DNA from: Frateuria edaphi
GTDB taxonomy: Bacteria > Pseudomonadota > Gammaproteobacteria > Xanthomonadales > Rhodanobacteraceae
Length of the DNA: 64,000 nucleotides
NCBI RefSeq assembly: GCF_021117405.1
Contig: NZ_CP088251.1
Coordinates: forward strand, 3,018,501 to 3,082,500
Direction of reading: 5' to 3'
Each line of letters begins with the position of its first letter. Position 1 is the first letter of the stretch. Shown piece by piece: positions 24,431 through 31,634 of the stretch. The translations under genes were made by a program, and so were the position numbers. The notes under the pieces were generated by a model, which was not told the DNA's origin, did not search any database, and saw only the letters and a program-made list of their open reading frames with translations.

Positions 24431-25135
24431 TCAGCTCCGACTCCCCCGCCTTTCGTCTCGCCTCTGCTTCGCAAGCTCGAGTTTCCTGGGCTCCGTATAC
24501 ATGCGCTCCAGAAGCGCAACCGTGAAATCGAGGAGGTCCTGCGCCTCATCCAAGGTCAACGTGCCATCGTGTGCACCGTCGTTGCCGTCTTGGTGGAGAC
24601 ATTCCGCAAGCTCCCGGAGTCCACTCGACAACCGGTTGTTTTCGAACAACCATTCGAGCCGCAAGCCCAAACTCCGGCGGATTTTGGCAGGCGGCGGCTC
24701 ACTGGCATCAGCAGGTAGCATCGGCTTGGTCGCCAAATCAATGCAGAGGCGGAACATGGCAGCCGCGGCGTTCGGGCAGCCTACGGCTAAGCAAATCGCG
24801 CCCTCGTTGAAAGCGTTTTCTATGTTGTCCGGCAAGTATTCTGGGGGTGATATGCCGGTTCGGTCTTTTGCCGAAATATATCCTATGAGTTCAAAAAATT
24901 CGCGCAGTCGGGCGCCCGTATTAATGACTGTCCCTGAATCCCAGTTTTGCGCCCCCAAGTAGCGTGATCGTTGCTTAAGAACGAAAACCGTTGACGTGCC
25001 GCAAGCTCGGCACGCTGCAAATAGCTCAAACGTTTGCGCGCCTGGTGTGGTGCGAGCCGTCTCTACTGCGCTAAATAAAGAGAACGTGACCTTGTGCGCG
25101 CCGCACCTGGGACAATCCTCGACGATCTCTGACAC
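24431..25135 (-). CDS. DUF4145 domain protein with zinc ribbon
   Basis: A 234-residue protein. The N-terminal zinc ribbon has CPRC (8-11) and CRAC (42-45); the helical C-terminal region (about 100-215) matches DUF4145, a family placed in the HEPN-like clan and frequent in restriction or phage-defence islands. The usual Arg of the HEPN Rx4-6H motif is not evident here: the segment reads LHQDGNDGAHDG, so nuclease activity is doubtful. Codon use is visibly more AT-rich than in the flanking genes, indicating transfer. It is 266 bp downstream of the RelA/SpoT gene. Confidence 0.82.
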   Translation of the reverse strand: MSEIVEDCPRCGAHKVTFSLFSAVETARTTPGAQTFELFAACRACGTSTVFVLKQRSRYLGAQNWDSGTVINTGARLREFFELIGYISAKDRTGISPPEYLPDNIENAFNEGAICLAVGCPNAAAAMFRLCIDLATKPMLPADASEPPPAKIRRSLGLRLEWLFENNRLSSGLRELAECLHQDGNDGAHDGTLTLDEAQDLLDFTVALLERMYTEPRKLELAKQRRDERRGSRS

Positions 25136-25227
25136 AAAAATTCCTCTCTACGGACCGTAGACACCGAGCTGCCAACCGGCCTTGGGTGGGGGTGGGGAGC
25201 GGGACACGAACCTTAAGCAATCAGAAA

Positions 25228-25272
25228 GGGATCAGGTTCACTTCTTGACTGGAGGTAAGTGAACCTGACCCC
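25228..25272. repeat. REP-like hairpin, GGGGTCAGGTTCA subtype
   Basis: Left arm GGGATCAGGTTCACTT (25228-25243) and right arm AAGTGAACCTGACCCC (25257-25272), complementary at 15 of 16 positions, then GTTTTGC. It lies between the DUF4145 and RelA/SpoT genes. Confidence 0.85.
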
Positions 25273-25401
25273 GTTTTGCTTGTTTTGAGTCAGGCGAGGA
25301 AAGATGGAACGCCTTAATTCCCTCCGCCCTCTATTCCGAACCGATGAAAACGAACCTGGCCCATTTTTTAGGTGACCTTAATTGCCCCGCCCCTTTCTTT
25401 A

Positions 25402-26475
25402 TTACGGCCCTTCGCTAGGCCCCCTGGTAAGCTGGTATAGCTTATTCAGGTGTTCGACGCCCATCGCTGTACGGGCTGCCTCTAAATAACCCTTACCGGT
25501 CGCTTTATCCAGCGCCTCTTGAATGCTTAGATTATTAAGGATATCCCCGAGGGAACTGTATCGATGAGTTTGTGATTCTCTGTTCTTTAGCTCCGATACC
25601 TGAGACCTTAGTTGGTTAATCGTTTGCTGTGAGGATGCGTCCTGCCTTTTTAGCCCCTCGAGCGAGCTCAGTAATCGGTCTATTTCTTCCAGGTTGCGCG
25701 CGTTTTCGCTCTGGGCGGCGTGCAGCTCAGTTTTATGGCGGTCGATTGTTTCCTTTAAACCTCGAACGAAGGAACCCATTTCGTCCGCATTTCCGCATAG
25801 TCTGTTAAATATGGTCAGGAAGTAAGCAACTATTTTATCGTCGCTAAAGTTGGGGTAGCGGATCGAATGGTCGATCTCGCTCCATCCTTCCTCGAAAATT
25901 GTCCTAACTTGCAACTCGGCAACGATCGGCCTGTTCAGGGGTCTTGTTTCAAAAACGTAATGAATCGACCGGTAGCCCTGTTTATGTTCTTGAATATCGA
26001 TTCCCGCAGACGCATAGGCCTCGGATAGCTCGCTTGGATCGCCAGTTCGGATATACGCCACTGGTTTCTCTTTCAATTCGAGAATTCCCACCAAATCTCG
26101 ATGAATGGTGGACCAGTCTGCCTTATAAAGGTGGAGCGCGCGGATTCCTACCAGATCAGTTACGGCAGTGTGGTAGTTTGAGGCATCTATATTGTCATAC
26201 TTCGACGCCTTACTTGCCCGCTTCCTGATAATCTTTTCGATTAGGTGGTCCGGATTTTTTACTCGCCAGCGGACCGAGTGGACTGCCGGAATTTTTTGGA
26301 TGGCGGAAGCCAGAAATTGCGCATTCTCCATCAGATTTGGGGCCTGCTGTATGAATGCGTCCCTTATTTTTAAGAGCTGGTCCCAGAGGCAATCGGCAGA
26401 CTCCCATTCCGGAGTAGAGATATTATGATTGGAAAGGAAATCTTGAAGGCTCACGGCTTTTACCTCATTTTGCAT
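25402..26475 (-). CDS. RelA/SpoT-domain nucleotide pyrophosphokinase with coiled coil
   Basis: A 357-residue protein. Residues about 45-215 are a synthetase domain with the conserved RVKNPDHLIEKIIRK, D107-x-x-G110-x-R112 (DLVGIR), K165-x-GYRS-x-H172, E187-LQVRT and W198-x-E200-x-x-H203 residues, so catalysis is probably intact. Members transfer pyrophosphate from ATP to GDP/GTP, to other nucleotides, or to tRNA (small alarmone synthetases and toxSAS toxins). No hydrolase domain is seen. A coiled coil spans about 235-300 and a short C-terminal domain follows. Codons are AT-rich. It lies 70 bp after the TIGR02391 gene and is probably co-transcribed with it. Confidence 0.88.
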   Translation of the reverse strand: MQNEVKAVSLQDFLSNHNISTPEWESADCLWDQLLKIRDAFIQQAPNLMENAQFLASAIQKIPAVHSVRWRVKNPDHLIEKIIRKRASKASKYDNIDASNYHTAVTDLVGIRALHLYKADWSTIHRDLVGILELKEKPVAYIRTGDPSELSEAYASAGIDIQEHKQGYRSIHYVFETRPLNRPIVAELQVRTIFEEGWSEIDHSIRYPNFSDDKIVAYFLTIFNRLCGNADEMGSFVRGLKETIDRHKTELHAAQSENARNLEEIDRLLSSLEGLKRQDASSQQTINQLRSQVSELKNRESQTHRYSSLGDILNNLSIQEALDKATGKGYLEAARTAMGVEHLNKLYQLTRGPSEGP

Positions 26476-26545
26476 GCTTACCCTGACGGATGAGTGCCGA
26501 CCCTAAAACAAAGACAGCAACATAAAAGTGGCAAAGAACAGAAGG

Positions 26546-27340
26546 CTAAGCGTTAGTACGATCGAGCGAATTTGCCAACATACTCAGGAACGAAAGATAT
26601 TCGACGGCATTTTGCGGGTGGTCTTCAACCAATCCATGTGCGCGAGGATTCCGGAGCGCCAGCATCGCGCCAGCAAACAGAAACATCATCCCTTGTTGCT
26701 CGCTCTTTTCACTATCATTCGTTTGGTCGTTGTATTTTAAAATTGGAGCCTTCGGACTAAACACAAGCTGCATGAGTTCCGTGCCGCTAAGGTCTTGGCG
26801 CATGCTCCGCATTTTTACCAGCATATCGAGAACTTTACAGCCAGCCTCAACTGCCTCCGCGTAGTGCCCGTTTTGAAAGAGCTTTGTACATGCGCGCGCT
26901 AGTTCAGGGTGTAGATTGAGATCCTCAAAGGCCCGCTTCGCGCGAGTTGCCGGAGTCTCTCCCCCATCGGCGAGCTTTTCCTGAAAAAGTTCGATGATGG
27001 TGCGGAGATTCGAAAGCTCTCGCTGCTTACTTTCAGCGACGCTCTCGATCACATCCGAAAGAGGAGTGGCATACATCATGTTGTAGCCAGCGCGGTCGAG
27101 TGAGCTTGAAGCGAACCGATGGCACTCAATAGTCCCGTGACCGAACACCTCCGAAATTGTGTCAGCGAGTTTAGTTTCAATGGCTTCTATGCGAGGGTCG
27201 CTGCGCTGTTTGAGAGACCTCGGATCAAAGTCTTCAAGATCTTTGATGCGCCGCTCCAGCTTTGGTATGGCGGATCGCATTTGTTCGGCCGTTAGATTTG
27301 CTGGCTGGGGGGCCGGCGCCGCACTTTTTCTTGCTGCCAT
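26546..27340 (-). CDS. TIGR02391 (Ymh) family HEPN-like protein
   Basis: A 264-residue protein. The N-terminal half is charged and helical (LTAEQMRSAIPKLERRIKDLEDFD). From about residue 143 the sequence LHPELARACTKLFQNGHYAEAVEAGCKVLDMLVK, then GTELMQLVFSPKAPILKYN and MLALRNPRAHG matches TIGR02391. R230-N-P-R-A-H235 is the Rx4H motif of HEPN ribonucleases. Families of this type occur in phage-defence and toxin systems. AT-rich codons separate it from the chromosome around it. It is first in the minus-strand pair with the RelA/SpoT gene. Confidence 0.85.
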   Translation of the reverse strand: MAARKSAAPAPQPANLTAEQMRSAIPKLERRIKDLEDFDPRSLKQRSDPRIEAIETKLADTISEVFGHGTIECHRFASSSLDRAGYNMMYATPLSDVIESVAESKQRELSNLRTIIELFQEKLADGGETPATRAKRAFEDLNLHPELARACTKLFQNGHYAEAVEAGCKVLDMLVKMRSMRQDLSGTELMQLVFSPKAPILKYNDQTNDSEKSEQQGMMFLFAGAMLALRNPRAHGLVEDHPQNAVEYLSFLSMLANSLDRTNA

Positions 27341-27406
27341 AGAATTCTGACTCCTTTCACATGCTGCGAAACTCGGAACTTGATAGCCAGCTACCTATAG
27401 ATAAGC

Positions 27407-27433
27407 AAAAGGCGGCCTCACAGCCGCCTTTTT
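27407..27433. terminator. Bidirectional terminator
   Basis: Stem AAAAGGCGGC / GCCGCCTTTT with loop CTCACA, giving T-runs on both strands. It ends the nrdJb transcript on the minus strand and marks the right border of the AT-rich block. Confidence 0.85.
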
Positions 27434-27455
27434 CCTGTCCTTAGGAGTGAAACAG

Positions 27456-28190
27456 TCACCCGCACTTCGAATATCCACAATTCAAACAAGTCTGACACCC
27501 ATCCATCAGCACCAGCGCCTGCGTATTGCACTTGGCGCACAAGGTCGCCCCCGGCGGGAACCCGCTGGCATTGCTCTCGCTGCTCGCCGCAGCCTCAGCC
27601 GCCTTCTTCCCCGCCGAAGCCGCCTCATACGCCGCCCGCTTCTCGGCAATCAGCTTCTTCTGCGCCTCGTCCATCTCCGGATCGTGGATGAGCCCGATGT
27701 TCTTCATATGCTGCTCGATCACCGCGCCGATCTCGGCCACGATGCTCGGCATGTAGACGCCGCCGGCCTTGAAATACCCACCGCGCGGGTCGAACACCGC
27801 CTTCAGCTCCTCGACGATGAAGGTCACGTCGCCGCCCTTGCGGAACACGGCCGAGAGGATGCGGGTGAGCGCCACGATCCACTGGAAGTGGTCCATGTTC
27901 TTCGAGTTGATGAAGATCTCGAAGGGACGGCGCTGTTCGTGCGGCGTGCCCTGGTTGAGCACGATGTCGTTGATGGTGACGTACAGCGCGTGCTCGAACA
28001 GCGGCGACTTGATCTTGAAGGTGGAGCCGACGAGCGATTCGGGACGCTCGACACTCTCGTGCATCTGGATGATTTCGGCTTGGCGCGGCTCGGCGGCCTT
28101 CTTCTCAGGTTGGGCAGCGACCGGGGCGGCCTTGTCTTCGGGCTTGACGACCTGGTAGCCCTTGATCTTCTTTTCGATCTTGATCGTCAT
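27456..28190 (-). CDS. NrdJb-type class II ribonucleotide reductase subunit (TSCPD/zinc ribbon)
   Basis: A 244-residue protein. The central region (about 45-175) has the layout of the TSCPD domain that in single-chain NrdJ forms the C-terminus: SPLFEHALYVTINDIVLNQ, GTPHEQRRPFEIFINSKNMDHFQWIVALTRILSAVFRKGGDVTFIVEELKAVFDP. The end is a cysteine-rich tail (CAKC, CQTCLNCGYSKC) that may bind zinc or shuttle electrons to the active site. Split NrdJa/NrdJb pairs are known in Pseudomonas and Xanthomonads. Here an H1-like gene separates the halves. The start has ATGACGATCAAGATC at 28190. Confidence 0.85.
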   Translation of the reverse strand: MTIKIEKKIKGYQVVKPEDKAAPVAAQPEKKAAEPRQAEIIQMHESVERPESLVGSTFKIKSPLFEHALYVTINDIVLNQGTPHEQRRPFEIFINSKNMDHFQWIVALTRILSAVFRKGGDVTFIVEELKAVFDPRGGYFKAGGVYMPSIVAEIGAVIEQHMKNIGLIHDPEMDEAQKKLIAEKRAAYEAASAGKKAAEAAASSESNASGFPPGATLCAKCNTQALVLMDGCQTCLNCGYSKCG

Positions 28191-28408
28191 GGGTGTTTTC
28201 TCTTTCTCTGGCGGGCCGTCGACACGCGGCCGGTGGTTGGACGATGCGTTGAAGCTCGCAGAAGGGGGAATCCATCTGGGGCGGCCCTTCTAAGGGCAGG
28301 AGCAAATGGATTTCCGCTTGTGCGGGAAGGCAGCACGCGCGGTGGTGGCTTTGGGTTCGCGGTCCCTGGCGGGAGGGCGGTGCGCGCGGCGCGGGTGGTG
28401 CGGAAGAC

Positions 28409-28434
28409 TCCGGCCCGGGCGAACCCGGGCCGGG
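28409..28434 (-). terminator. Strong GC hairpin after the H1-like gene
   Basis: Perfect stem CCGGCCCGGG / CCCGGGCCGG with loop CGAA, just downstream of the minus-strand H1-like gene. No clear T-run follows on the minus strand, so termination may be partial; it could also protect the upstream mRNA 3' end. Confidence 0.45.
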
Positions 28435-28445
28435 GTCGGTACGGC

Positions 28446-29060
28446 TTACTTGCGGCGGGCAGCCTTCTTCGGCGCCGCCTTCTTGCTGGCAGTGGACCGC
28501 TTGACCGTCGACTTGGCGACGGCCTTCTTGCTGGCGGACTTCTTCCCTGCCGCCTTCTTGGGAGCGGCCTTCTTCATGGCCGTCTTCTTGCTGCTGACCT
28601 TCTTGGCCGGTGCCTTCCTGGCGACCGCCTTCTTCGAAGCGCCCTTCTTGGCAGCGGCCTTCTTCGGGGCTGCCTTCTTGGCAGCAGCCTTCCTCGGCGC
28701 GGCCTTCTTGGCGGCAGCCTTCTTCGGGGCCGCCTTCTTGGCAGCGGCCTTCTTCGGTGCTGCCTTCTTGGCAGCGGCCTTCTTCGGAGCCGCCTTCTTG
28801 GCCGCGGCCTTCTTCGGCGCAGCCTTCTTGGCAGCGGCCTTCTTCGGAGCCGCCTTCTTGGCCGCAGCCTTCTTCGGCGCAGCCTTCTTGGCGGCGGCCT
28901 TCTTCGGAGCCGCCTTCTTGGCCGACGACTTCTTCGGCGCAGCCTTCTTCGCCGGTGCCGGCGTCTGCGGAGCCGGGGCGCCCATCGGCGCAGCGGCCGG
29001 CGTGTCGCCCGTGGACGGCATGGAACTGTTCTGCGCTTGGTTCTCGGTATCGATGGACAT
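28446..29060 (-). CDS. Histone H1-like Lys/Ala repeat protein
   Basis: A 204-residue, extremely basic protein. An N-terminal acidic/Pro-Ala leader ([18 protein letters not shown]) is followed by Ala-Pro-Lys-rich repeats with the decapeptide unit [10 protein letters not shown]. Such proteins (AlgP, Hc1-like, H1-like) bind DNA nonspecifically and compact it. The gene sits 46 bp after nrdJ and before the nrdJb gene. The coding repeats are 30-bp units, so copy number can vary without changing frame. Confidence 0.87.
   Translation of the reverse strand: MSIDTENQAQNSSMPSTGDTPAAAPMGAPAPQTPAPAKKAAPKKSSAKKAAPKKAAAKKAAPKKAAAKKAAPKKAAAKKAAPKKAAAKKAAPKKAAAKKAAPKKAAAKKAAPKKAAAKKAAPRKAAAKKAAPKKAAAKKGASKKAVARKAPAKKVSSKKTAMKKAAPKKAAGKKSASKKAVAKSTVKRSTASKKAAPKKAARRK
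28621..28950 (-). repeat. Tandem 30-bp coding repeats (about 11 units)
   Basis: Eleven consecutive 30-bp units, each containing GCCTTCTT twice on the plus strand, encode [14 protein letters not shown] decapeptides on the minus strand. Units differ only at third positions and a few substitutions. Confidence 0.85.
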
Positions 29061-29106
29061 CTGGTCTTCCCCTCCGACTTAGGTTTTTGTGTGAGACCTG
29101 CGTTGG

Positions 29107-31257
29107 CTAGAACTTGCCGTAATAGCCTTCCTTCAGGGCATCGAACAGGTTGGCGGCGGTGTGCATTTCGCCGTCATATTCCACCTGCTCATTTCCCTTC
29201 AGTTCGATAACGCTACCGTCTTCCAATTCAAAGCGGTAGAGGGTGTTCGCAAGGTCCGTCTCCTTGACCAGCACGCCCTGGAAGGCGGCGGGGTTGAAGC
29301 GGAAGGTGGTGCACCCCTTCAGGCCCTGCTTGTAGGCGTAGAAGTAGATGTCCTTGAAGTCTTCGTACGGGTAGTCGGTGGGGACGTTGGCGGTCTTGGA
29401 AATGGACGAGTCGATCCACTTCTGCGAGGCGGCCTGGATATCCACGTGTTCCTTCGGGCTGATGTCGTCGGCGGCCACGAAGTACTCGGGCAGCTTGTTG
29501 GCCGCCTCGTCGGTGAACGGCAGCGCGTTCGCGTTGATGAGGGCGCGGTAGGCGAGCAGCTCGTAGCTGTAGACCTCGACCTTTTCCTTGGACTTCTTGC
29601 CCTCGCGGATCACGTTGCGCGAGTAGTGGTGGGCGAAGCTCGGCTCGATGCCGTTGGAGGCGTTGTTGGCCAGCGACAGCGAGATGGTGCCGGTCGGCGC
29701 GATCGAGCTGTGGTGGGTGAAGCGCGCGCCCGTCTCGGCGAGCTGTTCGACCAGGTTCGGCGCGACGGTGGCGATGCGCTGCATGTAGCGGCTGTACCTG
29801 GCGTGCAGCACGCGGCCGGGGATGGTGTCGCCGACCTTGTAGCCGTCCTTCGCCATTTCCGGGCGCTTGCGCAGCATGTCGCCGGTGACGGTGTAGTCCC
29901 TGGCGAGCACCGGGGCCGGGCCCTTTTCCTTGGCCAGGTCCAGCGCGACTTCCCAGCCGGCCACGGCCATCTCGCGGGAGACGTCCTCGGTGAAGCCGAC
30001 CGCCGCTTCGGAGCCGTAGCGCATCTTGAGCATGGTCAGGGTCGAGCCCAGGCCGAGGAAGCCCATGCCGTGGCGGCGCTTGCTCATGATCTCGTTACGC
30101 TGCTGCTCCAGCGGCAGGCCGTTGATCTCGACCACGTTGTCGAGCATGCGGGTGAACACCTTGACCACTTCGCGGTATTCGTCCCAGTCGAAGCGGGCCT
30201 TCGGGCCGAACGGGTCGCGCACGAAGGTGGTCAGGTTGATCGAGCCGAGCAGGCAGGAGCCGTACGGCGGCAGCGGCTGCTCGCCGCAGGGGTTGGTGGC
30301 GCGGATGTGCTCGCACCACCAGTTGTTGTTCATCTCGTTGACCTTGTCGATCAGGATGAACCCGGGCTCGGCGTAGTCGTACGTCGAGACCATGATCATG
30401 TCCCACAGGTGCCGCGCGCGGATGGTGCCGTAGATCTTGCAGGCGACCAGGCCGTCCTCGCGGTCGACGTAGTTCTCGTGGGTGGGCCACTCGCGCCAGA
30501 CGACCTTGGTCGGGTCGGCAAGGTCGATCTCGTCCTGCTCCTTGACGTGCACCGGGAACACCAGCGGCCAGTCCTGGTCGTGCTCGACCGCCTGCATGAA
30601 GCCGTCGGTGATCAGCAGGGAAAGGTTGAACTGGCGCAGCCGGCCGTCCTCGCGCTTGGCGCGGATGAATTCCTTGGCATCGGGATGGGAGATGTCGAAC
30701 GTGCCCATCTGCGCGCCGCGGCGGCCGCCGGCCGACGACACGGTGAAACACATCTTGTCGTAGATATCCATGAACGACAGCGGGCCGGAGGTGTAGGCGC
30801 CGGCACCGGAGACGTACGCGCCGCGCGGGCGCAGCGTGGAGAACTCGTAGCCGATGCCGCAGCCGGCCTTCAGCGTCAGGCCCGCCTCGTGGACCTTCTC
30901 CAGGATGTCGTCCATCGAGTCGCGGATGGTGCCCGACACGGTGCAGTTGATCGTGGAGGTCGCCGGCTTGTGCTCAAGGGCACCGGCGTTGGAGGTGATG
31001 CGGCCGGCCGGGATCGCACCGCGGCGCAGCGCCCACAGGAAGCGCTCGAACCAGTGCGCGCGCAGTTCGTCGGTCGCTTCCACGTCGGACAGGGCGCGCG
31101 CGACGCGCTGCCAGGTCTCGTCGATGGTTCCGTCCACCGGCTCGCCCGCCTTGGTGCGCAGGCGGTACTTCTTGTCCCAGATGTCGTAGGAGGCCGGCTG
31201 CAGCGGGATGGCCGTGGCATCACGGTTGGCGGCGAGTGGTGCACGCATCGTGCTCAT
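29107..31257 (-). CDS. nrdJ: Class II (B12-dependent) ribonucleoside-diphosphate reductase NrdJ
   Basis: A 716-residue catalytic subunit that reduces ribonucleotides using adenosylcobalamin. The substrate site is N322-P-C324-G-E326, with C324 as the radical cysteine; the redox pair is C105 (TINCTVSG) and C335 (YGSCLLGSINL). Further conserved blocks are GAYVSGAGAYTSGPLSFMDIYD, APTGTISL and the GCTTFRF end. The start at 31257 is chosen as the first ATG in the conserved region; the ribosome binding site is poor, so ATG 31248 is an alternative. The gene heads nrdJ, the H1-like gene and the nrdJb gene. Two NrdR-like boxes lie about 160-200 bp upstream. No cobalamin riboswitch is seen. Confidence 0.93.
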   Translation of the reverse strand: MSTMRAPLAANRDATAIPLQPASYDIWDKKYRLRTKAGEPVDGTIDETWQRVARALSDVEATDELRAHWFERFLWALRRGAIPAGRITSNAGALEHKPATSTINCTVSGTIRDSMDDILEKVHEAGLTLKAGCGIGYEFSTLRPRGAYVSGAGAYTSGPLSFMDIYDKMCFTVSSAGGRRGAQMGTFDISHPDAKEFIRAKREDGRLRQFNLSLLITDGFMQAVEHDQDWPLVFPVHVKEQDEIDLADPTKVVWREWPTHENYVDREDGLVACKIYGTIRARHLWDMIMVSTYDYAEPGFILIDKVNEMNNNWWCEHIRATNPCGEQPLPPYGSCLLGSINLTTFVRDPFGPKARFDWDEYREVVKVFTRMLDNVVEINGLPLEQQRNEIMSKRRHGMGFLGLGSTLTMLKMRYGSEAAVGFTEDVSREMAVAGWEVALDLAKEKGPAPVLARDYTVTGDMLRKRPEMAKDGYKVGDTIPGRVLHARYSRYMQRIATVAPNLVEQLAETGARFTHHSSIAPTGTISLSLANNASNGIEPSFAHHYSRNVIREGKKSKEKVEVYSYELLAYRALINANALPFTDEAANKLPEYFVAADDISPKEHVDIQAASQKWIDSSISKTANVPTDYPYEDFKDIYFYAYKQGLKGCTTFRFNPAAFQGVLVKETDLANTLYRFELEDGSVIELKGNEQVEYDGEMHTAANLFDALKEGYYGKF

Positions 31258-31634
31258 CGGATTGTCTGACTCCCGGCCTTGCGACCCATCTGTTGTTTTG
31301 ACCAACGCCGCCGCGGCGCCGCCGGTTCCCTTCAAGGCCCTGGCGAGGCGGAGCGCGCGCGTTTTCCTTGAATATCCGGCCTTGCGGCGTCCTCCCCCGA
31401 GGTTGCCGCATCGACACAGCACTTGGGTGGGAGCCCGAACGACTCACACAAGATGTTGTGGTGCGACCGGGCATGAACGGTATCTCTGGCCTGCGTAGGC
31501 GTCAACAGAAATTTCTGTCAGGCACGGCCTGCATTGGCTGGCGCCCGATCCGCCGCGCGTCGTCGTCACCGTGGAACCCGGAGGCTCGGTTTACAGTCGC
31601 AGGTTGGGTCCGTTTTCAAGTCAAGGAGAACCGC
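31258..31634. other. Divergent intergenic region with tandem NrdR boxes
   Basis: 377 bp between nrdJ (minus) and the Deg protease (plus). No coding frame has support. The right half holds the two NrdR-like boxes and presumably the nrdJ promoter. Confidence 0.6.
31414..31461 (-). promoter_or_regulatory. Tandem NrdR-box candidates upstream of nrdJ
   Basis: ACACAAGATGTTGTGG at 31446-31461 matches the NrdR consensus ACACAATATATTGTGT at 13 of 16 positions. A weaker box, ACACAGCACTTGGGTG, starts at 31414, exactly 32 bp away. Paired boxes about three helical turns apart are the usual NrdR arrangement for repressing ribonucleotide reductase genes. Confidence 0.65.

Noticed and set aside
23989..25401. 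A RAYT or IS transposase carrying the hairpins
   Set aside because: No Y1-transposase, DDE or other transposase frame exists in this zone; only the repeats are present.
28621..28950. CRISPR array
   Set aside because: Units are contiguous 30-bp coding repeats without spacers.
28306..29082. Plus-strand frame with [11 protein letters not shown] repeats
   Set aside because: It is the complement of the Lys/Ala repeats of the H1-like gene and mimics a pentapeptide or membrane repeat protein.
29161..31269. Long plus-strand frame antisense to nrdJ
   Set aside because: Shadow of a GC3-rich gene; the product is Val/Ala/Gly/His-rich without any domain, while the minus strand encodes complete NrdJ.
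31258..31634. Cobalamin riboswitch ahead of nrdJ
   Set aside because: No B12-box-like core or suitable pairing was found; the region fits NrdR control better.
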